From assembly GCF_007625075.1 (NCBI RefSeq), contig NZ_QMIE01000010.1, positions 62,001 through 126,000 of the forward strand: DNA of 64,000 nucleotides, written 5' to 3'. The notes under the pieces are model-generated. The model saw only the letters and a list, made by a program, of their open reading frames with translations, was not told the origin of the DNA and ran no database searches. Shown here piece by piece: positions 48,576-57,512 of the stretch. The position numbers were made by a program, and so were the translations under genes. Origin of the DNA: Oceanidesulfovibrio indonesiensis. GTDB lineage: Bacteria; Desulfobacterota; Desulfovibrionia; Desulfovibrionales; Desulfovibrionaceae. Numbering within the stretch: position 1 is the stretch's first letter; each line of letters begins with the position of its first letter.

Positions 48576-50219
48576 TCAGTCGAGGTGCAGGCGGAGGGAG
48601 TCGCCCGGCCTGATCGTTGCTGAGCGGTCCATGTTGTTCCAGGCCAGGATGTCTTTGGGCGACAGCTTGAACCGCCGCGCGATGGACCATACCGTGTCCC
48701 CGGAGGTCACCGTATAGGTGGAGGCGGACGCGGCCGGTGCGGCTTTGGATGCGGATGTCGTGGTCACTCGGGTGGTCGGTTCTTTCTTTTTGCCGGGAAT
48801 CATAAGATCGCTGCCGGCACGGAGCGAATGAGCCGTCTTCATGTTGTTCGCGGCCTTGAGTGCGTCCACGGATACGCCGAAGCGTTTCGAAAGCGAGTAG
48901 AGCGTGTCCCCACGTTGTACGCGATAAGCGTTGCCGCCGGCTGTTTCAGGTGCGGAGGTAGATCCACTGGCTTTGGTGGCGACGGCTGTCGTCTTGCCCG
49001 ACCGGGGAACCCACAGCTTCTGGCCGATTCTGAGTTTGGATGAGCTCGTTTTATTGATGCGCATGAGCTCGCGCGTGGAAATGGAGTGGCGCGAAGCGAT
49101 TTGCGAGTAGGTGTCGCCCTTGCGCACGCTGTATTGGGCGTATTTGACCGCGCTGGCAAGGACCGGTTTACCCCCCAGGTATGCGTTGCACGCCTGGAGT
49201 TTCTGGCTGGGAACATAGATGGTGCAGCTGCGATTGGGCGGGGTCTGGTCCGAGATGAGGGCGGGGTTGAGGCGCTTGAACTCCTTCCAGGAAAGGCCGG
49301 CGCCTTTGGCCAGGGATTCCAGGTCGAGGTCGGATTTGGCAACGACGGGGCGGCTGTCCAGCGAGCGATCCTTCATGGACGGGTAGCCAAGAGCTGTGTG
49401 GTTGTTGATAATCTTGGCCATGGCTATGAAGCGCGGGACATAGTGCATGGTTTCTTCACGCAGCCGGGCCTCGGAAGATAAGCTGTCGTTCACGGCGGCG
49501 ATTTCGAAGAAGTTCTTGGCGCCGGTGGACCGGACCAGCCGCCCTACGCGCCCTTCGCCGGCGTTGTAAGCGGCCAGAGCCAGGGTCCAGTCGCCGAACA
49601 TGTCGTGGAGAAATGTCAGATAGTCGGCGGCGGCTTCCGTGGCCTTGAATACGTCAAGGCGTTCGTCCATGTACTGATCGCACACCAGGCCGTAGTTTCG
49701 GCCAGTGGAGCGGATGAACTGCCAGGTGCCGGCGGCGCCGGCGTGCGACTTGGCCAAGGGGTTGTACCCGGATTCAATGAACGGCAGGTAGACGAGCTCG
49801 GTGGGCAAGCCACGGCTGCGGAAGTATCGCTTCGCTTCAGGCAGATACTCCTCTGCGCGCTCCACCCAGGCGCGCACGGTGCTGTTTCTGTCGCGGTGCA
49901 AAAAAAGAAACTGTCGCGTGATGAGAACCCGAGCATACGTGGAGTCGGGGTACTGTATTTCGCCTCCGGAAAGGATGGCTATTTTTTCTTCCTGGGTGAG
50001 CGTGCCGATGTTCTCGGGTCCCGCTTCCTCAAGGTCGCGGTCGAAGTCCTCAAGTCCCTGGATGCCGCCAGCCGGGTACGGCTCGATGGCGGGCGCTTCT
50101 GCGATTTCCTGTTTAGTCGCACAGGCAGACAGCAGTAAAAGCACGGAAAGCAAGACCAGGGTCGGCAAGTGTGCGTGCAGACCGGCTCGGTGGCGGAGTG
50201 GCGGAATAAAACGTATCAT
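48576..50219 (-). CDS. mltD: MltD-type lytic transglycosylase with LysM repeats
   Basis: The enzyme cleaves peptidoglycan glycan strands with anhydromuramic acid formation. The 547-residue lipoprotein has signal and lipobox LLSAC near residue 33, an SLT domain (about 125-270; catalytic Glu in LPFIESGYNPLAKSHAG, and AGTWQFIRSTGRNYGL), then three LysM domains (about 350-400, 425-475, 500-545). Each LysM has the GDT[YLV]..[IL] pattern (for example VQRGDTLYSLSKRFGVS). Ser/Ala/Thr linkers join them. Compared with E. coli MltD (452 residues, two LysM) it has one more LysM. Confidence 0.95.
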   Translation of the reverse strand: MIRFIPPLRHRAGLHAHLPTLVLLSVLLLLSACATKQEIAEAPAIEPYPAGGIQGLEDFDRDLEEAGPENIGTLTQEEKIAILSGGEIQYPDSTYARVLITRQFLFLHRDRNSTVRAWVERAEEYLPEAKRYFRSRGLPTELVYLPFIESGYNPLAKSHAGAAGTWQFIRSTGRNYGLVCDQYMDERLDVFKATEAAADYLTFLHDMFGDWTLALAAYNAGEGRVGRLVRSTGAKNFFEIAAVNDSLSSEARLREETMHYVPRFIAMAKIINNHTALGYPSMKDRSLDSRPVVAKSDLDLESLAKGAGLSWKEFKRLNPALISDQTPPNRSCTIYVPSQKLQACNAYLGGKPVLASAVKYAQYSVRKGDTYSQIASRHSISTRELMRINKTSSSKLRIGQKLWVPRSGKTTAVATKASGSTSAPETAGGNAYRVQRGDTLYSLSKRFGVSVDALKAANNMKTAHSLRAGSDLMIPGKKKEPTTRVTTTSASKAAPAASASTYTVTSGDTVWSIARRFKLSPKDILAWNNMDRSATIRPGDSLRLHLD

Positions 50220-50458
50220 GATGGGTGGAACTCCTTATGGCGAGGTGCGTACACCATAGTTCGCCGAGGCTGGGGTGCGGACAGGCGCTTGTCGAGTACG
50301 CCCGAAAACAACGTAAAACCAACATGGACAGGTCTTTGCAATCGTGCGAATTGCAACAGCCGGATGTGGCTGCGACTGAATATCATGATCTGTGCATTGA
50401 TCAAATACCACAAAGTCTAGAAATTGTATAGCAATTATATAGAAAGCGAAGGTGTGCC

Positions 50459-51244
50459 ATGAATATGAAGCGATCGCATAAGCCCGCTCCGCCCGGTCCG
50501 GTGGAAGGTCTGGTTCCCGGCAGGAAGCCGGTTCACGAGTATGTGAAGCAGCATCCCGAGCGCATCGAACAGGTGCTCGTGCAAAAAGACAAGAGCAGCA
50601 AGGAATTAGCACCACTTCTGTACCAGTGCAGGGAGCGGTCCGTGCGCTATGTGCTCGTGCCGAGAAACAAGCTGGACGCGCTGTATCCGGGCAATCATCA
50701 GGGCGTCATAGCAAGGGTTTTCACCTCCGGATTCGCGGATGTCCGGGAGTTGCTGAGAAATGCTGCGAGCGCGCCATTGCCCATCGTGCTCGCCATGGAT
50801 CAGGTTCAGGACCCCCATAATGTAGGCGCTCTCGCGCGAACTCTCTACGCCATGGGCGGCGCAGGCATCATCGTGACCAAACACAACTCGGCGGCGCTCG
50901 GCGCAGGCGCCATGAGATCTTCGGCCGGCGCGCTGCTCAAGCTGCCGGTGGCGCGCTGCGTCAATCTGTCTCAAACTCTGGACACAGCCAAAGAGATGGG
51001 GTTGTTCGTGTACGGATTGGCCAGGGGCGAGCAGTCCGCAGATCTGTTCACTGCCGACCCGGCGTTGCCGGCCGTTTTCGTTCTGGGCAACGAGGAAAAG
51101 GGGCTGCGTTCCGGCGTAGCCAAAGCATGCGACGCGCTCTACGAGATTCCGTTCGCCAGAGAGGCTGATTCGTTGAACGTGGCCCAGAGCGGGGCGTTCG
51201 TAGTAAGCAGGATTCATGCAATCATGCGTGCGGCAAAGGGATGA
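50459..51244 (+). CDS. rlmB: 23S rRNA 2'-O-methyltransferase, RlmB/TrmH family
   Basis: SPOUT methyltransferases of this family methylate ribose in rRNA or tRNA. The 261-residue protein has an N-terminal substrate-binding domain (GLVPGRKPVHEYVKQHPERI, NHQGVIARV) and the knotted SPOUT domain: DQVQDPHNVGALARTLYAMG, VLGNEEKGLRSGV and SLNVAQSGAF. RlmB (G2251 in E. coli 23S rRNA) is the best match. It converges with fliQ (17-base gap). AAGGTGTG precedes the start. Confidence 0.9.
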   Translation: MNMKRSHKPAPPGPVEGLVPGRKPVHEYVKQHPERIEQVLVQKDKSSKELAPLLYQCRERSVRYVLVPRNKLDALYPGNHQGVIARVFTSGFADVRELLRNAASAPLPIVLAMDQVQDPHNVGALARTLYAMGGAGIIVTKHNSAALGAGAMRSSAGALLKLPVARCVNLSQTLDTAKEMGLFVYGLARGEQSADLFTADPALPAVFVLGNEEKGLRSGVAKACDALYEIPFAREADSLNVAQSGAFVVSRIHAIMRAAKG

Positions 51245-51261
51245 TCGCTTGTCGCGTTCCG

Positions 51262-51531
51262 TTATCGTATGTAGTTCGGGATGTTGAGAATGACATTCTC
51301 CGAAAAGCTGGTGAGTTTGTCCAGAATCCAGGGAAAGGCGAGGAGCAGCGCGAGGAAGATCGAGACAATCTTCGGGATGAAGGTCAGCGTCATCTCCTGG
51401 ACCTGAGTCGCGGCCTGGAGGATGGAGACGAGCACGCCAACCGTGAGGCCCACGAGGAGCATAGGCATGGAGACCATAAGCGCGAGCTCGATTGCCTGCC
51501 GGGCGAAGCCGATGACGAAATCCTGAGTCAT
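51262..51531 (-). CDS. fliQ: Flagellar export protein FliQ
   Basis: FliQ is one of the small membrane subunits of the flagellar type III export gate. The 89-residue protein has two hydrophobic helices and the family pattern GFARQAIELALMVSMPML and LTFIPKIVSIFLALLLAFPW. It is last in the flagellar gene run; fliR does not follow, because rlmB converges here. Confidence 0.95.
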   Translation of the reverse strand: MTQDFVIGFARQAIELALMVSMPMLLVGLTVGVLVSILQAATQVQEMTLTFIPKIVSIFLALLLAFPWILDKLTSFSENVILNIPNYIR

Positions 51532-51550
51532 TATCCGTGTCCTTTTCTGG

Positions 51551-52378
51551 TCATAGGAGGAAGCTGTTCACCAGCGAGCCGGTGAGCAGTCCCCACCCGT
51601 CGATCATCACGAACAGCAGTATCTTGAACGGCAGCGACACCATGACAGGCGGCAGCATCATCATGCCCATGGAGAGCAGGATTGAGGCGACCACCATATC
51701 CAGCACCAGGAATGGTATGTAGATGAGAAAGCCGATGGTGAAGCCCGTCTTGAGCTCGCTGATCACATAGCCGGCAACGAGCATGATGGTCGGGACGTCC
51801 TCTTTGGTCTCGGGCCGTTCCATCTCCGTGATTGTATAGAAAATTGAGAGATCCTTTTCCCGCGTGTGCTTGAACAGAAACTCCCGCAACGGGTCCTGCG
51901 CTTTGTCCAAAGCTTCGGTGAAACCGATCCGCTCGTCCAGATAGGGTTGCAGCGCCTCTTCGTTTATCTTGGTGCCTACGGGCATCATGATCGCGATGGT
52001 CATGAAAATTGCGAGGCTGGCGAGAATCTGGTTCGGGGGCAGCTGCGGAGTTCCGAGCGCCTGGCGCAGAAAATGGAACACGATGATGATGCGAGTGAAC
52101 GACGTCACCGTCAACATGATCGCCGGCGCCAGTGATAGCACCGTGAGCAGAAAAAGAATTTCGAGGGTTATCGCGACCTTTTCCGGCTGGGTGGCGCCGC
52201 CGGACAAGGTGAGCTGCAAGTCCGGCATGACGATGTCTTCGGCGGCGCGGGCCGCCTCGGGCAGCAGCAGGGCGAAGAGGATGCTAAGAGCGAGAATTGC
52301 GAGCTTTGGCCAGCATTCTGGAAAATGCAGAGCTGCCGCTCTGGGGCGTTGATGTGTATTCGGGAACCTCGTCGTCAT
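51551..52378 (-). CDS. fliP: Flagellar export gate protein FliP
   Basis: FliP forms the pentameric core of the export gate with FliQ and FliR. The 275-residue protein has a long basic N-terminal extension and signal peptide before the mature helices; core blocks are LAPAIMLTVTSFTRIIIVF, RQALGTPQLPPNQILASLA and GMMMLPPVMVSLPFKILLFV. The ATG at 52378 with GGAG seven bases before gives a 95-base overlap with fliO. No later good start exists in this frame. Confidence 0.93.
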   Translation of the reverse strand: MTTRFPNTHQRPRAAALHFPECWPKLAILALSILFALLLPEAARAAEDIVMPDLQLTLSGGATQPEKVAITLEILFLLTVLSLAPAIMLTVTSFTRIIIVFHFLRQALGTPQLPPNQILASLAIFMTIAIMMPVGTKINEEALQPYLDERIGFTEALDKAQDPLREFLFKHTREKDLSIFYTITEMERPETKEDVPTIMLVAGYVISELKTGFTIGFLIYIPFLVLDMVVASILLSMGMMMLPPVMVSLPFKILLFVMIDGWGLLTGSLVNSFLL

Positions 52379-53030
52379 ATCCGGTCTCCGTCTCGGTGAG
52401 CAAATTGATGTTGGAGTCCGTGACTCCCAACACCAATCGCTTATTCAAGAACCGGACCACTACGACTGAACGGCGTGGGCCCAAAGGGAGTTGCGCTTCC
52501 AATTGGATCGTTCCACGGCCGAACACACCCCCTCCCATGGCGCGCGGGCCGAAGCGTTTGAGCAGATAAAACCCGCCTGCGAGCACGGCAAGGATCAGAA
52601 AAATGGCGCCGAGAGCCTGGAAATAGGCTGTCCAGCCCACGTTGCCACCGGGAATGGGTTCGGATTCCGGCTGTGTCCCTGGCGCCGGTTTTCCGGCGTT
52701 CCGGGGCGCAGGCTCACGTTCGGGCATGGCGCCGCGGGCTTCGCTGCGATCAGTGGTCGGTTGCGGCGCTTCCGGATCCAATGAAAGGGCGTCCCTTGCG
52801 CTGTCGGGCTCGGCGTCAGGAGCTTCGGCAGGAGGGCGCGCCGTCTCCTGCGCGACAGGGTCCGTTGCGTTCCGGCCGGTGGCGTTGTCGGCAGTGGTTG
52901 CTTGCAAAGCGTTGTCCGTTCCTTGAGTAAGAGCCGGCAGAGGCAGGACAAGGACGAACGCAAGCGCAGCCGTGAACACAAAGCCCTGGATGAGTCGGCG
53001 GCTTGCAGAAAGCCGTGGGAAAATGCGCAC
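52284..53030 (-). CDS. fliO: Flagellar protein FliO with long periplasmic linker
   Basis: FliO helps assemble the FliP ring. The 248-residue product has an N-terminal hydrophobic segment (LIQGFVFTAALAFVLVL), a proline/alanine/acid-rich, low-complexity linker of about 90 residues, one helix (YFQALGAIFLILAVLAGGFY), and a conserved C-terminal domain (QLPLGPRRSVVVVRFLNKRL, then a variable tail). I chose the GTG at 53030 directly after the fliN stop; there is no clear Shine-Dalgarno sequence. E. coli FliO is about 120 residues, so the linker makes this one long. Confidence 0.8.
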   Translation of the reverse strand: MRIFPRLSASRRLIQGFVFTAALAFVLVLPLPALTQGTDNALQATTADNATGRNATDPVAQETARPPAEAPDAEPDSARDALSLDPEAPQPTTDRSEARGAMPEREPAPRNAGKPAPGTQPESEPIPGGNVGWTAYFQALGAIFLILAVLAGGFYLLKRFGPRAMGGGVFGRGTIQLEAQLPLGPRRSVVVVRFLNKRLVLGVTDSNINLLTETETGYDDEVPEYTSTPQSGSSAFSRMLAKARNSRS

Positions 53031-53031
53031 T

Positions 53032-53628
53032 CTAGCCAAGCTGCTTGACCCGTTCGATGGGGCTGATGATGTCCGTGAGACGGACGCCGAACTTCTCGTT
53101 GATGACCACGGCCTCACCGCGGGCCACAAGCTTGCCGTTGACGTATATCTCCAACGGTTCTCCGGCCAGCTTGTTGAGCTCCACCACGGACCCCTGTCCA
53201 AGCTGCAGCAGCTCGTTGATGAGCAATCTGGTGCGCCCCAGCTCGGCAGAGACGTCGAGCGGGATGTCCAGAATGAAATCGAGCTCGTGCTTGGTGGCGT
53301 CGGTGCGGGGCGTCTTGGCCTCTTCTGTCAAATCTTTGAATTGAGCGGAGGATGCCTGGCTGGATAGCGACTCCTGCCGGGTTTTCTTTTTGGACAACTC
53401 GGCGCTTTCATCCTCTGCCAGGGCTTTGGCCCATTCATCCGCCAGGGCTTCATCGTCGCTCATGCCCGCGCCCGGCGTTTCAACGCCGCCGCTGCCTTCA
53501 TCCTTGTCTTGCGCGGTCTGTTGTCCCAGATCGGCATCGAAATCCTCAGGGATGTCTTCGCCGTCCTGTTCTGCGAGCGCGGCTGCCCATTCGGCTGCCA
53601 ATTTTTCTTGATCGTTTTCGTCAGCCAT
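53032..53628 (-). CDS. fliN: Flagellar motor switch protein FliN
   Basis: FliN is the C-ring switch subunit that binds CheY and FliH. The 198-residue protein has an acidic, poorly conserved N-terminal half (about 1-110) and a C-terminal SpoA domain (ILDIPLDVSAELGRTRLLINEL, GQGSVVELNKLAGEPLEIY). E. coli FliN is 137 residues. fliM is not between fliL and fliN (12-base gap), so it must lie elsewhere. Confidence 0.93.
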   Translation of the reverse strand: MADENDQEKLAAEWAAALAEQDGEDIPEDFDADLGQQTAQDKDEGSGGVETPGAGMSDDEALADEWAKALAEDESAELSKKKTRQESLSSQASSAQFKDLTEEAKTPRTDATKHELDFILDIPLDVSAELGRTRLLINELLQLGQGSVVELNKLAGEPLEIYVNGKLVARGEAVVINEKFGVRLTDIISPIERVKQLG

Positions 53629-53640
53629 AATTACCTCGCG

Positions 53641-54147
53641 TTATTGTATAACCATTTCGGTAAAATAGACTTGCTGCACTCTGGAGTCCCCCAGCACGAG
53701 ATTCAGGCGCTCCACGATTTCGTTTTTGAGGAGGATCTTGCTTTCCATGGACGAAAGTTCGGAAAACGTCTTACTCGAAAGCAGCATGATAAGGGCATCC
53801 CGGACTTTTGGCTCATTGGAACGCAAAGCAGAGACGACATCCTTCGAGGCAACCTCCACATCCAGGCTGAGCTTGAGATAGCGCCGCCCCAGGGGGTCCG
53901 CCAGATTCACGAGAAACGGGTCCAGCGAGACGACCTGCGAGTCTCCGGACGCCGACCTTCTTTCCTGCTGTCCTTGTCCGTCCGCAGCGCCGTCCTGCGC
54001 GGCGTCGTCTTTGGGGCCGGCAAAAAATTTGGTGTAAGCAAAGTAACCGCCGCCGCCGAGAACGAGCAGAAGCACGACGAGCAATATCCACTTCAGCGGG
54101 GATTTCTTTTTCGGGGTTGCGTCCCCGGATTCGATTGCGTCTGGCAC
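53641..54147 (-). CDS. fliL: Flagellar basal-body protein FliL
   Basis: FliL sits around the motor and stabilises the stators. The 168-residue product has an N-terminal helix (SPLKWILLVVLLLVLGGGGYF near 16-36), a variable linker and a periplasmic domain (VSLDPFLVNLADPLGRRYLK, ALIMLLSSKTFSEL) matching FliL. It follows the second motB-like gene and precedes fliN. Confidence 0.93.
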   Translation of the reverse strand: MPDAIESGDATPKKKSPLKWILLVVLLLVLGGGGYFAYTKFFAGPKDDAAQDGAADGQGQQERRSASGDSQVVSLDPFLVNLADPLGRRYLKLSLDVEVASKDVVSALRSNEPKVRDALIMLLSSKTFSELSSMESKILLKNEIVERLNLVLGDSRVQQVYFTEMVIQ

Positions 54148-54181
54148 GAGTCGTCTCCTTGGCGATCACAGGGCGTATTGG

Positions 54182-54928
54182 TCAATATCCACCCAGATAT
54201 GGTTCAGTCTTTAATAATATTTCCACACGGCGATTCGGCAAGGGGTCCTGGCCCGGCAAGGTTTCATACGGCCAGTTGGGACCATACCCTGAAATTGAGA
54301 AACGCCGCTGAGCCACTCCGCTCTGTACAAAGAATGCAAGTACGGAAGTAGCCCTATCCATAGAAAGATCATACGGGTCGACAGCCTCCTGTTCAACCGG
54401 ATTCCACAGGTCGCCCCCGCCCTCGGTGTGCCCGGAGATGTTCACGTCCGCGGTCATGAAGAGGATGAGTTCGGTCAGGGGCTTGAGAAGCATGCGGGCC
54501 TCGGGCGTCAGCTCTGAGCTGGCCTGTTCGAAAAGCAGCGAATCGGAGAGCACCAGGGCGAGGCCTTCCGGGCGTTCGAGGATATGGATGTTTTCGAATA
54601 GCGTCGAGCGATTGATGTCCGGCGGCAGGATATAATCGGGAAAAAGCAGATCCTTGATTCGGTTAGACTTTTCCATGATGGAGAACGGATCCTCGATCAA
54701 ATCCAGAATGAGCTGAATCCGCTGGGGGACCCGCCCGGCGGAACGGTCCGTCGTGAACCCCAGGCTCTGCGTGAATACGTTGATCTTGGTCAGGATGGTT
54801 CTGTCCATGGACGACATGGACAGAATGAGCACGAAGAACGTCAGCAGCAAAGTGGTGAGGTCCGAGAAGGTAATGAGCCACGACGGATCGCCCCCGCCGC
54901 CCGGTGCTCTCCTGCGCTTGCGTCCCAT
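54182..54928 (-). CDS. MotB-like stator protein (second copy)
   Basis: MotB-type proteins anchor the stator to peptidoglycan and carry the proton-accepting Asp. The 248-residue product has one helix with the Asp in FSDLTTLLLTFFVL (Asp23), a plug/linker region and an OmpA-like C-terminal domain (VNISGHTEGG, then LPNRRVEILLK). Its start codon directly follows the stop of the first motB gene (TAG-ATG). It is a diverged paralogue of that gene, not a simple duplicate. Both keep the key Asp. Confidence 0.92.
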   Translation of the reverse strand: MGRKRRRAPGGGGDPSWLITFSDLTTLLLTFFVLILSMSSMDRTILTKINVFTQSLGFTTDRSAGRVPQRIQLILDLIEDPFSIMEKSNRIKDLLFPDYILPPDINRSTLFENIHILERPEGLALVLSDSLLFEQASSELTPEARMLLKPLTELILFMTADVNISGHTEGGGDLWNPVEQEAVDPYDLSMDRATSVLAFFVQSGVAQRRFSISGYGPNWPYETLPGQDPLPNRRVEILLKTEPYLGGY

Positions 54929-55771
54929 CTACTCCTCCACCGCGCCGTCGGCCGCGCCTTGCCTGCGAATGTCGAACCGGAAGTCTTTGTAGATGAAGAC
55001 ATCACCGTTTTCGGACCGATCGCGGGCATATGTGTCCAACGTGGAAATCCAGTAACTGTTGCGGCGGTCCAGCACGATATCGACACGGCGGTTGGCCCTG
55101 CGGCCTTCAGGCGTATCGTTGCTACGCATCGGTTTGAAACGGCCGAAAGCCTCCACGAAAAGCTTGTCCGGATCCATGCCGCGCGAGAGCAGATACTTAT
55201 AGAGACTCATCACCCTGTGAAAGGAGAGCTTCCAGGAAAAATCGAGGGCCGTCTCGTCCATGGAAATATCGTAGTTTTCCTCTTCTTCGCGGCGGATGGA
55301 CGCATGGCCGGCGAGCAGCAGAGGGTGCTCGATGGCGAGCAGGGCAGGCAGCATGCGGTCCACGATCTGCTTGCCTTTGCGGGAAAGCTGAGTCGTGCCG
55401 GGTTCGAATAGCACCTCGTCGTTGATGGAGAGTATCTCGACGAACTTGTTGCGCTGGAAGTCGATGTCGTTCTCGAGATCTTCCCAGAGCAGCTCCTTGA
55501 GCGGCTCCAGGTCCTCGGCTTTCTCCAGCTCGATGGGCCCCGGCTCCAGCGTGAGCCGGCGATCCCGCAGCGAACGAGGGTCGAACCCTTCCTGGCCGAC
55601 GCCGAACGTGCCGATGATGGAGCCCAGCACCACGAGCTTGCGGCGTTCGTCGATGACAGACATGGAGACGAGCAGAACAAAGAACGTCAGCATGAGGGTC
55701 ATCATGTCGGTGAACGTGATGAGCCATGGCGACCCTGCTTGATCTTTTGCTTTTCTGTCTCTGCGAGCCAC
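54929..55771 (-). CDS. motB: Flagellar stator protein MotB (first copy)
   Basis: The 280-residue product has the stator helix with Asp22 (FTDMMTLMLTFFVLLVSMSV) and a C-terminal OmpA domain (LLLAGHASIRREEEENYDIS ... RRANRRVDIVLD). It follows motA by 15 bases and precedes the second motB-like gene without a spacer. MotA and MotB form the proton- or sodium-driven stator. Confidence 0.94.
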   Translation of the reverse strand: MARRDRKAKDQAGSPWLITFTDMMTLMLTFFVLLVSMSVIDERRKLVVLGSIIGTFGVGQEGFDPRSLRDRRLTLEPGPIELEKAEDLEPLKELLWEDLENDIDFQRNKFVEILSINDEVLFEPGTTQLSRKGKQIVDRMLPALLAIEHPLLLAGHASIRREEEENYDISMDETALDFSWKLSFHRVMSLYKYLLSRGMDPDKLFVEAFGRFKPMRSNDTPEGRRANRRVDIVLDRRNSYWISTLDTYARDRSENGDVFIYKDFRFDIRRQGAADGAVEE

Positions 55772-55786
55772 CGGAAAACCCCGATC

Positions 55787-56548
55787 CTAGGTTTCCTTGC
55801 GCCTGTCCTTCGGCGGCAGGAAGCTGGTCAGCTTCTCTTCGATAATGCGCGGGTTCTCGCCTTTGGAAATGGCGAGGATGCCTTCCATGACCATTTCCTT
55901 GACAACGATCTCGTCCTTGCTGCGCTGCTTGAGTTTGCCCGCCATTGGCAGAAACACGAGGTTCGCGAGGATGGCGCCGTAAAACGTGGTGATGAGCGCA
56001 ACGGCCATTGCCGGACCGATGGTGGAGGGGTCCTCCATGGTCTGAAGCATGAGGATGAGGCCGATGGCGGTTCCGATCATGCCCATGGCCGGAGCGTATG
56101 CGCCAAGGGCGGAAAGGATCTCCGCGCCTGTTTCATGGCGCGATTCGAGATAGATGACTTCCTTTTCCAGGATTTCCTGGATGGCTTGGGGCTCCAGACC
56201 GTCCACGGTAAGTTGCAGCCCCTTGCGCAGATAGACGTCATCGATTTCCTTGATGATCGGCTCCAGGGAAAGAATGCCCTCGCGCCTGGCGCGGTTGGCG
56301 TATTCCATGAATTGATCGATGATGTCGGTGGGCGAATCGACCTTGGAAAAAAAGGTGTGCTTGACCACGGAGAACACGCCGAACACGCGCGACAGAGGAT
56401 AATTCACCAACGTCGCGCCGATGGTGCCACCGAGGACGATGAGCAAGGATTCGATGCTGACGAAAATGAGGATGCTGCCTTTGAAGGCAATGGCGGAGAT
56501 CACCAGCCCGAAGGATAGTATGATGCCGATGATGGTTGCCAGATCCAT
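55787..56548 (-). CDS. motA: Flagellar stator protein MotA
   Basis: MotA is the ion-channel stator subunit that turns the rotor. The 253-residue product has four helices (about 3-20, 28-48, 150-172, 182-205) and the family blocks GGTIGATLVNYP and MGMIGTAIGLILMLQTM. Charged residues in the cytoplasmic loop (RRARREGILSLEP) fit the rotor-contact region. I chose the ATG at 56548 because GAGGAG precedes it. yggS lies 10 bases upstream. Confidence 0.95.
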   Translation of the reverse strand: MDLATIIGIILSFGLVISAIAFKGSILIFVSIESLLIVLGGTIGATLVNYPLSRVFGVFSVVKHTFFSKVDSPTDIIDQFMEYANRARREGILSLEPIIKEIDDVYLRKGLQLTVDGLEPQAIQEILEKEVIYLESRHETGAEILSALGAYAPAMGMIGTAIGLILMLQTMEDPSTIGPAMAVALITTFYGAILANLVFLPMAGKLKQRSKDEIVVKEMVMEGILAISKGENPRIIEEKLTSFLPPKDRRKET

Positions 56549-56558
56549 TGAAAGCTCC

Positions 56559-57260
56559 TCAATAGGGTCGCGGGCCGAAGATGGCCGTGCCGATGCGCAC
56601 ACAGGTGGCGCCTTCGGCTATTGCCTGCGGGAAGTCTCCGGTCATGCCCATGGAGAGCGTCGGCAGCGCGATGTCCAGTCTGCGTTCAAGGTCGTCCCGC
56701 AACTGCCGGAGTCGCGCGAAATAAGGCTGTGCTGCGTCCGGCGCGTCGAAAAAAGGCGGCAGGCACATGAGGCCCTGCAGTTTGAGCTCCGGAAACGCGA
56801 TCACGGTTTCGGCGAGCTCCGGGAGCTTCTCCTCCAAAACGCCGGATTTCTGTTCTTCGCGGCCTACGTTCACCTGAATGAGCACGGGCTGGGGTACTCC
56901 CCGGTCCTTCGCGGCATTATGCAACTTGCGGGCCAGCTTTTCCGAGTCCAGGGAATGGATCAGGTGGAACCGGCCTGCGATGTCCTTGGCCTTACGGCTC
57001 TGGATGCTGCCCACGAAGTGCCAGCGCACACGAGAGTCAGCCAACTCTCCCTGCTTGGCAAGAGCCTCCTGCACGTAGGATTCGCCGATGTCCAGCTGCA
57101 TGGCGGCGACGGCGCAACGGACTGACTCGACCGGATGCTTTTTGGCCACGGCGATAATGGAAACGTCCTCCGCAGAGCGCCCGGCCCTGTTACAGGCCGA
57201 GGCCACCAACTCGCGGACGCGTGCGAGGTTGGCTTCGATGGATGCGCACTCTGGTGCCAT
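56559..57260 (-). CDS. yggS: YggS-family PLP-binding protein
   Basis: PLPBP/YggS proteins bind pyridoxal phosphate and regulate amino-acid and PLP homeostasis. The protein is about 233 residues from the ATG at 57260. The PLP-lysine motif is VSIIAVAKKHP (near 33-43) and GESYVQEALAK is another family block; RWHFVGSIQSRKAKDI and LSMGMTGDFPQAIAEG follow. The start has no strong ribosome site, and in-frame codons upstream are unlikely. It is upstream of motA on the same strand, possibly as the first gene of the flagellar operon. Confidence 0.92.
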   Translation of the reverse strand: MAPECASIEANLARVRELVASACNRAGRSAEDVSIIAVAKKHPVESVRCAVAAMQLDIGESYVQEALAKQGELADSRVRWHFVGSIQSRKAKDIAGRFHLIHSLDSEKLARKLHNAAKDRGVPQPVLIQVNVGREEQKSGVLEEKLPELAETVIAFPELKLQGLMCLPPFFDAPDAAQPYFARLRQLRDDLERRLDIALPTLSMGMTGDFPQAIAEGATCVRIGTAIFGPRPY

Positions 57261-57512
57261 TTTTTTGGAGATGATCGAAATCGGGGTGAACGCCAGCCGG
57301 GGATGTGTCGATCGCCACACCCCCGGAACGGCGGAAAAATGAGGACATCAACCGACTACGGGGCAGCGCGGAAAGGAGATGGCCACCGACAGGCAACGTC
57401 CCGCTATCGCCGCAGCAATGCTGCCCACGAAAACATCGAGAAACACCGGGGCACGATACGTCTTTCTCTCCGCGCATTCCGTAATAGCAGCCGGCCGGAC
57501 GCGGTACAAGCC

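Noticed and set aside
57252-57268. Sigma-54-like TGGCAC at the yggS start
   Set aside because: The GG to GC spacing is one base off and the element overlaps the start codon.
57261-57512. Possible small gene between yggS and era
   Set aside because: Open frames exist on both strands, but none has a convincing start, codon pattern or conserved motif.
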